64,000 nucleotides of DNA, from the NCBI GenBank assembly GCA_014055465.1, contig WIAF01000009.1, forward strand, positions 119,966-183,965, given 5' to 3'. Position 1 is the first letter of the stretch; each line of letters begins with the position of its first letter. The DNA is from Nitrospira sp. CR1.1. Its GTDB lineage: Bacteria; Nitrospirota; Nitrospiria; Nitrospirales; Nitrospiraceae. This document shows positions 45,653-55,377 of this stretch, in pieces. Under the pieces are notes generated by a model, which was given only the letters and a program-made list of their open reading frames with translations, did not search any database and was not told the origin of the DNA. A program made the position numbers and the translations under genes.

Positions 45653-48448
45653 GTGGCACCCCGTACGCCCCCGACGCGACCAGCCGACGAACTGATCATC
45701 GAAGGAGCGCGGCAGAACAATCTTAAAAACATTTCGCTACGCATCCCGCACAACAGGGTCACGGCCATCACGGGGCTGTCGGGATCGGGCAAATCCTCCC
45801 TGGCCTTCGACACGTTGTTCGCGGAGGGACAATGGCGTTACGTCGAATCCCTTTCGACCTACGCGCGCATGTTTCTCGATAAGGTGAATCGTCCCGACGT
45901 CGACCGCCTGCTCAACATTCGTCCTGCGATCGCCATCGAACAAAAAAATCCGATTCGCACGGCCCGCTCGACCGTCGGGACGGCCACCGAGGTCGCCGAT
46001 CTCTTGCGGTTGCTCTTCGCCAAAATCGGCAAACCGGTCTGCCCGGACTGTAACCAGGAAGCTCGAGGATACCATCCCGGCTCATTGGCGGAAGAACTGC
46101 TCGCGCAATTTCCCGACGCCCGGGCGATGATCTTATTCCCCGTGAAAGATCTGGGTCCTGGGCACGACCGGTCGCTGCTCGACTCGCTGACGAAACGAGG
46201 CTTCACCAGACTACGCTGCGGCGACGAGCTGCTAGATCTTCACGACCAGGTCACGCTTCCGGAAACACGCGAATCCGGCATTCAAGTCGTCCTGGATCGT
46301 CTGGTTCTCAGAGCCGACAATCGCCATCGTCTCATCGAAGCCATTGAAGTGGCCTTTCAGGAAGCCGACGGCATCTGCCAGATCATGGTGATCGGACAGG
46401 GGCTTAGGACCTACAGCACCCACTTTCGCTGCCAGGGCTGCGGGCGAACGTTCGAACCGTTACGCCCGCTGCTGTTCTCGTTCAACCATCCCCTCGGCGC
46501 CTGCCCCGAGTGTAAAGGATTCGGGAACATCCTGCGCTACGACAGAGACCTAGTCATCCCCGATCGCAGCAAGTCGCTGGCCGGCGGCGTAGTTGAGCCG
46601 TGGAGCAAACCGGGGTCGGACTGGTGGCAGAAACAGCTCTTGCTCGCCATGAAGAAGCTGGATGTCGATTTGACCGCTCCATTTCAGGACCTGCCGACCG
46701 AGGTGCAGCAGCTCATTTGGGAAGGGAGCGAGCACGTAGAAGGAGTTCGGCAATACTTCGAATACCTGGAAACCAAGCGCTACAAGTTACACGTGCGGGT
46801 CCTGCTCAGCCGCTACCGCAGCCCTGCCACTTGCCCGACTTGCCAGGGCAGTCGACTGAAACCGGCCGCCCGTTTCGTCAAATTGGCTGGGTACGATTTC
46901 ATTCAATTGAACGAGCTCACCATTCAGGCCGCCACGGAATGGTTTCATCGACTGGCCCTCCCGGCATTTGATGCGGAAATCGCCAAGGACATTCTGCGGC
47001 AATTACAGGCCAAACTGAATTTTCTGCTGCGTGTGGGATTGAGCTACCTGACGCTCTCCCGGCAGACCAAGACCCTGTCCGGTGGGGAGGCGCAGCGAAT
47101 CGCCTTGGCCAATCAACTCGGTTCCCGTCTGGTGGGAACGTTGTATGTACTCGACGAACCGACGATCGGGCTCCATGCGCGAGACACCGATACGCTGGCC
47201 GGCATCCTCCGCGACCTGGCCGACGAAGGCAATACCGTCGTTGTCGTCGAGCACGATCCGCTCATGATCCAGGCCGCCGACCATATCGTTGAAATGGGTC
47301 CTGCCTCGGGAGAACAGGGCGGCCAGGTCGTCTGCGCGGCGCCGCGCGCGCAATTCATCCGGGATCAGACATCCCTGACCGCCCGTTACCTGCGAGGCGA
47401 GGAACGTATCCCTCTTCCGAAAGCCCGCCGGTCCGGCAATGGTAAGGTGCTGAGCATCGCCGGGGCCGCCGAACACAATCTCAAACATCTGTTGGTGCGA
47501 ATCCCGCTTCACATGCTGGTCTGCATCACCGGTGTCTCCGGCTCAGGGAAAAGCACCCTCATTGATGACACGGTCTATCGCGCCGCCGCGCGCGCCTTTC
47601 GAATTGAATCGCTCCCGATGGGACGGTTTCAAGCCATCAAGGGGCTCGAACATCTCAAGGGCGTACGCCTCATCGACCAGCAGCCGATCGGCCGAACCCC
47701 TCGTTCGAACCCGATTACCTATCTCAAGGCGTTCGACGAGATTCGCCAGCTCTTCGCCTCCGAACGGCAGGCTCTGCGACAAGGCCTCACGCCGGGTCAT
47801 TTTTCCTTCAACGCCGCCGGCGGGCGCTGCGAGCGCTGCGAAGGAAACGGCTATGAAAAGCTGGAGATGTATTTCTTCGAAGACATTTATGCCACCTGCG
47901 AACAGTGCAACGGCCGGCGGTTCAAACCAGAAATTCTTGCCATCAAGTATCGCGGTAAAACTATCCACGACGTCTTGAACCTGACGGTTGCCGAAGCCCA
48001 GGCTTTTTTTTCAGGATCCCCGAAGCTGACAGAAAAACTGTACCTGCTCTCGTCGATCGGATTGGGCTACCTGCGCCTTGGACAGGCGGCAAACACGTTG
48101 TCGGGAGGAGAAGCGCAGCGGCTGAAGATCGCCGCGGAACTCAAAGATCCGTCGGCGCACAACCAACTCTATATCCTGGATGAGCCGACGACGGGCCTGC
48201 ATCTCGACGACATTAAGAAGCTGCTGACCGTGCTCCATAAACTGGTGGATGCCGGCAACACGCTCATCGTCGTGGAACACAATCTCGATGTCATCAAAAC
48301 GGCCGACTGGATTATTGATCTCGGCCCGGAAGGCGGTGAGGCCGGCGGCCAGATTGTGGCCGAAGGACGACCGGAACAAGTTGCCAAGGTGGCCCAGTCG
48401 CATACTGGCCGTTTCCTGGCGAAGGTGCTGGAGGGAAAAACGTCGTAG
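45653..48448 (+). CDS. uvrA: Excinuclease ABC subunit A (UvrA family)
   Basis: 931 residues with two ABC modules. Walker A copies GLSGSGKSS and GVSGSGKST, signatures LSGGEAQRI and LSGGEAQRL, Walker B YVLDEPTIGLH and YILDEPTTGLH, and zinc-finger cysteines (CQGCGRTF...CPECKGFG; CERCEGNG...CEQCNGRR). Damage-scanning dimer that loads UvrB. GTG 45653 has GAGGAG nine bases before it; a TTG at 45551 would add 34 residues including an extra Cys pair. A second UvrA-like paralogue elsewhere in the genome cannot be excluded. Confidence 0.9.
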   Translation: MAPRTPPTRPADELIIEGARQNNLKNISLRIPHNRVTAITGLSGSGKSSLAFDTLFAEGQWRYVESLSTYARMFLDKVNRPDVDRLLNIRPAIAIEQKNPIRTARSTVGTATEVADLLRLLFAKIGKPVCPDCNQEARGYHPGSLAEELLAQFPDARAMILFPVKDLGPGHDRSLLDSLTKRGFTRLRCGDELLDLHDQVTLPETRESGIQVVLDRLVLRADNRHRLIEAIEVAFQEADGICQIMVIGQGLRTYSTHFRCQGCGRTFEPLRPLLFSFNHPLGACPECKGFGNILRYDRDLVIPDRSKSLAGGVVEPWSKPGSDWWQKQLLLAMKKLDVDLTAPFQDLPTEVQQLIWEGSEHVEGVRQYFEYLETKRYKLHVRVLLSRYRSPATCPTCQGSRLKPAARFVKLAGYDFIQLNELTIQAATEWFHRLALPAFDAEIAKDILRQLQAKLNFLLRVGLSYLTLSRQTKTLSGGEAQRIALANQLGSRLVGTLYVLDEPTIGLHARDTDTLAGILRDLADEGNTVVVVEHDPLMIQAADHIVEMGPASGEQGGQVVCAAPRAQFIRDQTSLTARYLRGEERIPLPKARRSGNGKVLSIAGAAEHNLKHLLVRIPLHMLVCITGVSGSGKSTLIDDTVYRAAARAFRIESLPMGRFQAIKGLEHLKGVRLIDQQPIGRTPRSNPITYLKAFDEIRQLFASERQALRQGLTPGHFSFNAAGGRCERCEGNGYEKLEMYFFEDIYATCEQCNGRRFKPEILAIKYRGKTIHDVLNLTVAEAQAFFSGSPKLTEKLYLLSSIGLGYLRLGQAANTLSGGEAQRLKIAAELKDPSAHNQLYILDEPTTGLHLDDIKKLLTVLHKLVDAGNTLIVVEHNLDVIKTADWIIDLGPEGGEAGGQIVAEGRPEQVAKVAQSHTGRFLAKVLEGKTS

Positions 48449-48570
48449 AACGCGTGATCATCCGTGACGAACAAACTAGGCGTCAGGTGTGAATGAGGCT
48501 ATAAGATACGCTGCTTTCAGGCAACTGCCTTCACCCTGCCAAGGTTGATCATTGGGAACAGCAGCAACCG

Positions 48571-49062
48571 ATGAACCACCGGCTTCAACTCATCTATATC
48601 TGTATGCTCGCAGCGATTTTGGGTTGCACTCCCTCCACGCCCCCCCTGCCCGCTTCGAATGTCCAGATCATCATTGACCCTTCCACTTCGAAGCACACGC
48701 TTCCTGCATGGCTCTGGTATGCCAGCACACGTGCATTCTGGATGGAGAAAAAGTTCTTCGAACAACACCCTGACGCAATATCTTATCAACACACCTTCCT
48801 CGAAGAGGTTGCCGCACGAGGAGGATGTGCAAAGATTTGGCAAGAAATTAGAGACAAAGATGGACGGCAGGACCGGTATCTTGACGATCTCACAACCGTT
48901 CAGCAATCAGGCCTTCTGCGAGAGTATGTCTGGATCTATTTCAGGCAGAGCGATTGGACTGAGCCACCTGATCTGCATCTTGCGGAATTTGAACGCTGGC
49001 GACGACTTCACCTTCAGTCTCATGAGCCTGAAACGAAAGCCATTGCGCGGTTCCGTAAATAA
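48571..49062 (+). CDS. Lipoprotein of unknown function
   Basis: 163 residues: the lipobox AAILGC puts the lipidated Cys near residue 19, followed by a Pro/Ser linker and an alpha/beta part (LPAWLWYASTRAFWMEKKFFEQHP, DRYLDDLTTVQQSGLLREYVW). No recognised domain. Confidence 0.55.
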   Translation: MNHRLQLIYICMLAAILGCTPSTPPLPASNVQIIIDPSTSKHTLPAWLWYASTRAFWMEKKFFEQHPDAISYQHTFLEEVAARGGCAKIWQEIRDKDGRQDRYLDDLTTVQQSGLLREYVWIYFRQSDWTEPPDLHLAEFERWRRLHLQSHEPETKAIARFRK

Positions 49063-49192
49063 TTGCATAGATGCCGCCGAGGATTGCATCGGAAAAGCAT
49101 ACAGCAGGCCCGTAAGTTATGCTCCCAGAGCGCTGTTGACTAGTGTTTAGAGTCTGTCTGGAAGCGAACGGCAGACTTCTTTAGCGTCGTAT

Positions 49193-49753
49193 CTAATTCG
49201 AGGAGGGATCGAAGGGCATATCCGCGTAGTGGCGGGAGGTCTCATCGAGCGACAGCACGATATCCGACCAAATGCGTGTCGATTCTTTCTCAAACACAAT
49301 CGAGGGATCAGCCGGCAGCGTAATCCACGAACCGGTTTGCATCTCCGACTCCAGCTGCCCCGGTCCCCAGCCTGAATACCCCAGGTAGGCCCGGAATGAT
49401 TCTTTTCCCGGTTGCTCCATGAGAATCCGTTCCATGATTTCTAAATCCCCGCCCAGGCAAACGCCCTCCAACACCTGGTGCGAATTCTCTGGCGTGTCGC
49501 TGATGCGATAGAGCATCATCACCTGGTTGGTTTGCACGGGGCCGCCTGAGTACAGCACGTGCGGCTGGCCTTCCAGGATGGGAACCTGCGGCAGCGCTTC
49601 GGAGATGGACATGGCCGTCGGACGATTGACGATCACCCCGAGTGCACCTTCAGGCCCATGCTCACACAGCAGAACGACCGCCTGCCTGAAATTGGGATCA
49701 TTCAACGCCGGCGCCGCCACAAGCAAGACGCCTTTACTGAGGGGAGTTATCAT
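49193..49753 (-). CDS. YqgE/AlgH family protein
   Basis: 186 residues: SKGVLLVAAPALNDPNFRQAVVLLCEHGPEGALGVIVNRP is the family signature, with VLYSGGPV and YLGYSGWGPGQLESEM. Molecular function unsettled. Downstream of the nitrilase-family gene by 63 bp. Confidence 0.93.
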   Translation of the reverse strand: MITPLSKGVLLVAAPALNDPNFRQAVVLLCEHGPEGALGVIVNRPTAMSISEALPQVPILEGQPHVLYSGGPVQTNQVMMLYRISDTPENSHQVLEGVCLGGDLEIMERILMEQPGKESFRAYLGYSGWGPGQLESEMQTGSWITLPADPSIVFEKESTRIWSDIVLSLDETSRHYADMPFDPSSN

Positions 49754-49816
49754 GGTTCATCCTACCGTGAGGCCGTGAGTGGCGCAAGTTGAGTCATGAA
49801 ACGCAAGCGATCTTTC

Positions 49817-50611
49817 TCAGCCGCCATACATGGATGGGCGGCGATCTCGCAGGAGATCGTTGTAGGTATTGAGCGCCTTCTGTCTCGCCTCCGCAGGATC
49901 GATTTCGACAATCGTCACGTCTTCGCGGTCATGCGGTGCCCGGTGCAAAATTTTTCCCCTGGGGCTGACGATTTCACTCAGACCTATAAACGTCAGCCGA
50001 TCTTTTCCGCCGCGGGCCTCGCTGCCGACCCGATTTGCCGTGACGCTGAACACGCGGTTCTCCAGACACCGTGTTACCATGGAGTCCGGACAGTTCGGCA
50101 GAACCAGATTGGACGGATGGGCAATGATCTCCGCCCCCAGCAGAGCCAGGGTGCGAGCCGCCTCGGGATAGTACCAGTCGAAGCAGATCATCACGCCGAG
50201 TTTGGCGACACCGATATCCCACACCTGAAAGCCGCTATCCCCCGGGCTGAAGAACAGGGTTTCCTCGAAAAAAAGATGCGTCTTCCGGTAACAGCCGATG
50301 AATCCTTTTTCCCCGACCACCACCGCCGAATTAAAATACCTTGTGCCCGCCCGTTCCGCCAACCCAGCGACGATGGTCATCTTGCGGCGGGCGGCAATCG
50401 CCAGCAGTCGTTGAGTCGTCGGCCCATCCGGCACCGGTTCCGCCAATCCCGACACGTCCTCCTGCGACGTGAATTGATAGCCGGTGGCAAACAGTTCTGG
50501 CAACACCATGAGATCGGTCTCCGCCTGCTCAAGATGAGCCGTCACGACATCGAGGTTGTGCGCGACCGCGCCGAACACCGGATCATATTGAACATATCCG
50601 ACCCGCATCAT
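49817..50611 (-). CDS. Carbon-nitrogen hydrolase (nitrilase superfamily)
   Basis: 264 residues with triad Glu39 (LPELFATGY), Lys110 (CYRKTHLF) and Cys143 (MICFDWYYPE). The group hydrolyses amides or N-carbamoyl compounds; the substrate is not predictable here. Two tandem ATGs (50611, 50608) follow GGAGAAAGG. The open frame further upstream overlaps smbP and is rejected. A terminator separates it from smbP. Confidence 0.9.
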   Translation of the reverse strand: MMRVGYVQYDPVFGAVAHNLDVVTAHLEQAETDLMVLPELFATGYQFTSQEDVSGLAEPVPDGPTTQRLLAIAARRKMTIVAGLAERAGTRYFNSAVVVGEKGFIGCYRKTHLFFEETLFFSPGDSGFQVWDIGVAKLGVMICFDWYYPEAARTLALLGAEIIAHPSNLVLPNCPDSMVTRCLENRVFSVTANRVGSEARGGKDRLTFIGLSEIVSPRGKILHRAPHDREDVTIVEIDPAEARQKALNTYNDLLRDRRPSMYGG

Positions 50612-50629
50612 GCTGCCTTTCTCCAAAGA

Positions 50630-50659
50630 AAAACGGGCAGGGATACCCCTGCCCGTTTT
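50630..50659 (-). terminator. Rho-independent terminator of the SmbP-like gene
   Basis: Perfect 13-bp arms (AAAACGGGCAGGG and its complement) with a 4-base loop. Read leftwards it ends in TTTTTCTTT. It lies 31 bp after the stop of the SmbP-like gene and before the nitrilase ATG. Confidence 0.88.
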
Positions 50660-50690
50660 ATCGTACGCGTCGTCGATGCGCAAGAACTGG

Positions 50691-51047
50691 TTACATACCT
50701 TCGGACAGATGGGGAAGGGCATTCTCGACCGCTTTGGTCGCCACATCCGCATGACCGGCCTTGCCGTGCTCGATCCCGTCCTTCAGGCCCTTGATAGCTT
50801 CGCCCACATGAGGATTCTTGGTCTCCGCCATTGCACCCTCGGCATGCTTGAGCGCCGCTTCGGCATGCTTCACCAAGGCATCCGCATGGCCCTGCTTTCC
50901 ATGCGCCACCGCTTCCTTGGCATGTTCCACGGCTTCCGCTTGATGTTTATTTCCCGCCGCGAAGACCACGCTGGACACCATCGGCGCTCCAACGAGCGCC
51001 ACCATGACTCCAGCCATTACGACTCCCCGCCACATAGCAGTCTGCAT
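50691..51047 (-). CDS. SmbP-like small metal-binding protein, His-rich heptads
   Basis: 118 residues: signal peptide (1-30, ending VFAAG), then amphipathic helices with repeating A-x-x-H-A-K/E units (AVEHAKEAVAHGKQGHADAL, KHAEAALKHAEGAM, IEHGKAGHADVA). This matches SmbP of Nitrosomonas europaea, a four-helix periplasmic protein that binds copper and other divalent metals. At least 11 His in the mature part. Own promoter and terminator, so an independent and probably strongly expressed transcript. Confidence 0.85.
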   Translation of the reverse strand: MQTAMWRGVVMAGVMVALVGAPMVSSVVFAAGNKHQAEAVEHAKEAVAHGKQGHADALVKHAEAALKHAEGAMAETKNPHVGEAIKGLKDGIEHGKAGHADVATKAVENALPHLSEGM

Positions 51048-51103
51048 GAAACGCCTCCTCTTGTAAGTATGTGCACTGCATGAATCCAGATCCGCTGTAA
51101 TTC

Positions 51104-51132
51104 AGCATAAAGACGGCCCCCTATCCTGTCAA
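51104..51132 (-). promoter_or_regulatory. Promoter of the SmbP-like gene
   Basis: Minus strand TTGACA, exactly 17 bases, TATGCT. The -35 overlaps the stop codon of the rhodanese gene. About 55 bp leader. Confidence 0.7.
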
Positions 51133-52022
51133 GACGGACGCATGCCGGTCGGCACCTGCGACTCCGACAGGCCAAGCAATTTCTGCAACGCGAGCAGATC
51201 CTTCTCCACCGGGCAGGCGAAATCCCGGCTCCACTCCCACCAGGAACCCGGATAATTACGCAGCCGCTCATACCCCGCGAGGCGCAGCACAAAATACAGC
51301 CACCCCGAACGCACCCCGCCCGTGCAGTAACACACCGTTTCATGTTTCGGATTCAGCCCCTTGAGTGCCAGCTGCTCGTGAATGGCCGCCAGATCCTTCA
51401 CCGTGGCATCCGCATTGAGAAATCCGCTCCATGCGACATGCACCGCACCGGGTATATGGCCGGGTCTCGGAATGCCGGACACTTCCTTCCCGAGGTATTC
51501 TTCCAGACTCCGCGCATCCACAAGCGTCGTCGTCGAATGGGGGTTTCGCACAATCCCTTTCAACTCATCCTTCATGATGATCGCCGAGGCCACAGGCGAA
51601 ACCGTGAAATTGCCGGGCGTGGGCCGGACTGCGCCATGTTCGAACGGGCGGCGCTCGTGGATCCACTTGACCCATCCGCCATCCAGCACCTTGATATTTG
51701 CATGGCCCAGGTATTCCAACATCCAGAACATGCGGCCTTCATCGCCCCAGTTGTCGAACGGATTGGAATAGATAACGACCTCGCTGTCCCGGTTGACCCC
51801 GAGCGACTGCACCCGTTTCTCGATCCGTTTTAGGTCCGGATCCAGCAGGCCTTTGGCGATGGCCTCCGGATCACTATATTCGTGCCAGGTGGAATGGACG
51901 GCGCCGGGAATATGGCCGCCGAACTCGTAGGTGGACCGTCCCCGCACATCGATGATCACTAGGCCTGGTTGTCCTAAACGTTTCTGAAGCGTCTCACAGT
52001 CTATGAGTAATGGATGTTGCAT
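51129..52022 (-). CDS. Two-domain rhodanese-type sulfurtransferase
   Basis: 297 residues, tandem rhodanese domains. The N-terminal one (IDVRGRSTYEFGGHIPGAV) has Ser-Asn-Pro where the active Cys sits, so it is structural. The C-terminal one has Cys233 in CYCTGGVRSGW. It transfers sulfane sulfur to thiols or cyanide. ATG 52022 follows GAGG, 28 bp after the cytochrome stop, so it is the last gene of the HDAC - cytochrome - rhodanese run. Confidence 0.9.
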   Translation of the reverse strand: MQHPLLIDCETLQKRLGQPGLVIIDVRGRSTYEFGGHIPGAVHSTWHEYSDPEAIAKGLLDPDLKRIEKRVQSLGVNRDSEVVIYSNPFDNWGDEGRMFWMLEYLGHANIKVLDGGWVKWIHERRPFEHGAVRPTPGNFTVSPVASAIIMKDELKGIVRNPHSTTTLVDARSLEEYLGKEVSGIPRPGHIPGAVHVAWSGFLNADATVKDLAAIHEQLALKGLNPKHETVCYCTGGVRSGWLYFVLRLAGYERLRNYPGSWWEWSRDFACPVEKDLLALQKLLGLSESQVPTGMRPS

Positions 52023-52050
52023 GGGTTCCTCGATCTCGGTCGGTGAATAC

Positions 52051-53325
52051 TTACCCTCGTGGGACTGGTGGATGTGCACACGCCATCGGCGGCGGTTCAG
52101 GCAACGGATCGACGAATGCGGCCGCCAGGTCTTCGTTGAGCGGCACCTCGCGCTCATAGACCGTGAAGGCGTATGGATCGTCCGCCATGAGGCCGTATTT
52201 TGTCTTCAACATGTCATGCTGACCGTCGGTCAGAATGTGGTACCGAACACGAGCCTTCAACGTCAACCCCTTCGACGCCTCCGGCATCCGGTACGCAAAT
52301 TGATAGTCCCGGCTCGCCAGAGGAAGCAGGCGGTTATCGTACAACTCCACAATGGCCGGTTGCCACATAATCCAGCGGCCCATCGTATGACTTTTTTCAG
52401 CGAGAATGCGCTGATTGCCGTCTTTCACCGTAAACTCGACGGTAAAGTGCCGGTCGGGATCGCCAGTGGGAAGCTTATGTCCCGCTCCAGCGTTCATGAG
52501 GGTTAGGGCCACCGTCACCTGCTCGCCGGGCTTGGGCCTGGGGGGATCGACTTTCACCTGAATCGCCGCCGCCCGCTTCACCATGTCGGGATCATGACCG
52601 CCGCGCCAAAGATGCCGGCGCCCCCGCCTGATCGGCCCATTCTCGGCCACCGGGCGGTCCACCTCCGGCATATGACAGCTTTGGCAGATAAAACCCCGCT
52701 CCTGCATGAAATACTTGCCTTCATACTCGGCGTAGGTGCCGCAGGGCCCCACATTGTAGAACTGCGCGGGCCCTGAGACGACATTGTGGCAACGCGAACA
52801 AAACTGCGCGGTGCGGAATGACGGATCGAATTGTGTCGGGTGTGGCGCGGCCGAATCATCAAAGGGCCCGAGAATCACCCCGTCGCGCACATGGCACGCC
52901 GCGCACGTGATCGCCTCTTTTTGCAGTGCGGCATCAAAATGGGGATTTGGTTCCTGCGTCGCCTTCTCGACGCGGCCTCGCGGGATCTCCTTCACCAATG
53001 TCGGCTGTTGATTCTCCAGCGGCGTATGGCAGTTCAAACAGACCCAGATGTGCTTATCCTTCTTCCAGTAAGCCTGAAAAAATGGGTCTTCATAGGCATG
53101 CGCATGGATACTGGTCTTCCACTCCTCATAAATCTCCCGATGACATTGTCCGCAGGATTCAGCCTTCAAGCTGGTCAACCCTTCAGGAATTTTCTGAAAC
53201 GGAATGGCATGCGCATAGTCGGACCGGAGCCCGAAAATGACGACTGGTTTCACCTCGGTGTAATAGAGGTAGCCCAGTCCCGAGATCACCGCGATGCCGA
53301 GCAACAGCTTTAGCTGCCATTTCAT
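52051..53325 (-). CDS. Membrane-anchored pentaheme cytochrome c
   Basis: 424 residues: an N-terminal membrane anchor (about 5-22), then five CXXCH motifs at residues 58, 96, 141, 176 and 214 (CGQCH, CLNCH, CAACH, CSRCH, CQSCH) in the first half, as in cytochrome c554-type proteins, and a C-terminal beta-rich domain ([19 protein letters not shown]) without heme. [14 protein letters not shown] recurs in multiheme cytochromes fused to such a domain. Predicted periplasmic electron carrier or oxidoreductase; substrate unknown. Its ATG overlaps the deacetylase stop by 4 bp. Confidence 0.88.
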   Translation of the reverse strand: MKWQLKLLLGIAVISGLGYLYYTEVKPVVIFGLRSDYAHAIPFQKIPEGLTSLKAESCGQCHREIYEEWKTSIHAHAYEDPFFQAYWKKDKHIWVCLNCHTPLENQQPTLVKEIPRGRVEKATQEPNPHFDAALQKEAITCAACHVRDGVILGPFDDSAAPHPTQFDPSFRTAQFCSRCHNVVSGPAQFYNVGPCGTYAEYEGKYFMQERGFICQSCHMPEVDRPVAENGPIRRGRRHLWRGGHDPDMVKRAAAIQVKVDPPRPKPGEQVTVALTLMNAGAGHKLPTGDPDRHFTVEFTVKDGNQRILAEKSHTMGRWIMWQPAIVELYDNRLLPLASRDYQFAYRMPEASKGLTLKARVRYHILTDGQHDMLKTKYGLMADDPYAFTVYEREVPLNEDLAAAFVDPLPEPPPMACAHPPVPRG

Positions 53326-54266
53326 GACGCCACCAGCGCCCGAATGTGCCGCTCCACCGAAGCCGCCAGGGCCGTCAGATTGTATCCTCCTTCAAGCGAG
53401 GACAGCAGCCGTCCCCGGCAATGCCGACCGGCGATGCCGGCCACGATCGACGTCAGCTCCGCATACCCATCTTCCGTGACGCCCATGCTGGCCAGGGGAT
53501 CATCCCGATGCGCATCGAATCCGGCGGAAATGATGACCAGCTCCGGCTTGAAGGCCTCGGCGGCAGGAACCAGGACTTTCTGAAACACCGCCCGATATTC
53601 GTCGTCGCCTTCGCCCGCTTCCATCGGCACGTTGATTGTGAAGCCTTCGCCCGCGCCGATGCCGGACTCGGTCGCGCGGCCGGTTCCGGGATAATGCGGG
53701 TACTGATGGGTACTCAAAAACAGGACCGAGGGATCTGCATCGAAACTATGCTGCGTGCCATTGCCATGATGGACATCCCAATCGACGATCAAGACCCGCT
53801 GCAGGCCGTAGCGTTTCTGCGCGTAGCGCGCCGCAATGGCCACGTTGTTGAACAGACAGAAGCCCATGGCCCGCCCGGATTCGGCATGGTGGCCCGGGGG
53901 ACGTACGGCGCAAAACACATGCTGCACCTGGTCGGCCATAATGGCATCCACACCGGCTAGGACCCCGCCCGCGGCCAGATAGGCGGCGGTCAGCGATCCG
54001 GGCGACATGGAGGTATCGGCATCCAGGGATATCCGTCCGCTGGTCGGCGCTTCTCTCTTGAGGTGCTCGACATACTCAGGGCGGTGGACCAGAGTCACCC
54101 ATTCATCCTCGGCTATTCGCGGCGCGATGCGCGTCAGCTCAGCGGCCAACCCGCTTTGCTCCAACCTCTGCATGATCGCGCGAAGCCGGTTGGGCGACTC
54201 CGGGTGTCCGGCGCCCATGTCGTGCGCCAGATAGCGGGGATCGTAAACAAGACCGGTTGTTCCCAT
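53322..54266 (-). CDS. HDAC-family (class II-like) zinc deacetylase
   Basis: 314 residues with all metal and catalytic blocks: [19 protein letters not shown] (two His), [26 protein letters not shown] and EGGYNL with a small-residue neighbour. Bacterial relatives deacetylate polyamines, acetoin-related compounds or proteins. First gene of an overlapping run with the pentaheme cytochrome and rhodanese. Confidence 0.92.
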   Translation of the reverse strand: MGTTGLVYDPRYLAHDMGAGHPESPNRLRAIMQRLEQSGLAAELTRIAPRIAEDEWVTLVHRPEYVEHLKREAPTSGRISLDADTSMSPGSLTAAYLAAGGVLAGVDAIMADQVQHVFCAVRPPGHHAESGRAMGFCLFNNVAIAARYAQKRYGLQRVLIVDWDVHHGNGTQHSFDADPSVLFLSTHQYPHYPGTGRATESGIGAGEGFTINVPMEAGEGDDEYRAVFQKVLVPAAEAFKPELVIISAGFDAHRDDPLASMGVTEDGYAELTSIVAGIAGRHCRGRLLSSLEGGYNLTALAASVERHIRALVAS

Positions 54267-54483
54267 ATTCAGAGTGCGTGAAGCGTGAAAGGTGCCACGT
54301 TACATGCCAAGCAGGAGCAGATAACGGTGTTCTGACCTCAGCGATACGCCATCGGCCATACACGCAAATCCCTCACGAGACATGAACAGTTTCTTCAGCC
54401 TATCATGCAGGAAAGAGCGTAGACAATGTGCGGAAACGCGTGCTACGGTTCTCGCACCCTTGCCGACTCACCCCGGAGATGCC

Positions 54484-54801
54484 ATGCCGAATCCAAGAAT
54501 TGAACCCCTGAAGCGAGTCTTAGCTATTGAGCCGGACGACGATGTCGCCTGGTTCGGGTTGGGAAAAGCGTATATGGAAGATGCCAACTTCGAGGAAGCC
54601 GCGAAGGCCTTGAGGCAGTGCATCACGGTGAAACCGACCTATTCCGCAGCGTACTACGCGCTGGCACAGTCGCTGCTGAAACTGAACCGTGTCGACGAAT
54701 GCCGCCAGGTGTCAGACCAGGGGATCGATGTGTCCACGAAGAATGGAGACGCGATGGTAACCAAGAACCTCGAACTATTGAAGGGCTCTCTCCCCGCCTG
54801 A
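54484..54801 (+). CDS. Tetratricopeptide repeat protein
   Basis: 105 residues with two clear TPR units (DDVAWFGLGKAYMEDANFEE; PTYSAAYYALAQSLLKLNRV) and a third degenerate helix pair. No signal peptide; a cytosolic protein-protein adaptor. CGGAG precedes the ATG. Confidence 0.8.
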   Translation: MPNPRIEPLKRVLAIEPDDDVAWFGLGKAYMEDANFEEAAKALRQCITVKPTYSAAYYALAQSLLKLNRVDECRQVSDQGIDVSTKNGDAMVTKNLELLKGSLPA

Positions 54802-54899
54802 CCCTCCACGTCGTTGATTAAGCAGCTCTCGACAGGAACGGCGCTCGCATCTGGCGCTGTTGACGAACGACCTGTCACGATGCACACATAACCAATACC

Positions 54900-55229
54900 T
54901 CACGCCGATGCGGCTCCGGTTTCATCGTCATCCCCGGCATTGGCCTCCGCTTCGCGCTGCTCGGCTAATGTCGTCGCCACATCATCCAACCAGCGGCCTG
55001 CCCCATCCAGCACTTCGCGCACCAACGGCTCCGGGTGGCCGGTGCGTTTCATCGTCCACTGACAGAGATAGCCCATCAAATCTTCACGCTCGAACCGCCG
55101 GGTCGATTGTGTCGATAACTGCGACAGCTCCGACAGTCCCGTCCGGAGTATCTCCGCCACCGTGTCCCGGCCATACGAGGTCGCCGCCGTCACATATTGG
55201 ATCGCCCGATTGATCTCTTGTTCAGTCAT
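54900..55229 (-). CDS. Conserved-looking small helical protein, unknown function
   Basis: 109 residues: MTEQEINRAIQYVTAATSYGRD, then several amphipathic helices (GLSELSQLSTQSTRRFEREDLMGYLCQW; PLVREVLDGAGRWLDD) and an acidic end. Soluble, no known family. Start at the second ATG of the frame, where the helical part begins. Confidence 0.5.
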   Translation of the reverse strand: MTEQEINRAIQYVTAATSYGRDTVAEILRTGLSELSQLSTQSTRRFEREDLMGYLCQWTMKRTGHPEPLVREVLDGAGRWLDDVATTLAEQREAEANAGDDDETGAASA

Positions 55230-55377
55230 GTCCCACCATGGGACGGATTGTAACACTCAAGGGAGACCTGTCAACGGTGCATCGGCCGGATGAGTGCGCC
55301 CTCAAAGAATCTACACGCCCTGAAGCGACGGGGATGGTATGATTCCGGCTATCACTCACTTTGTAGGAGCCTCGACC

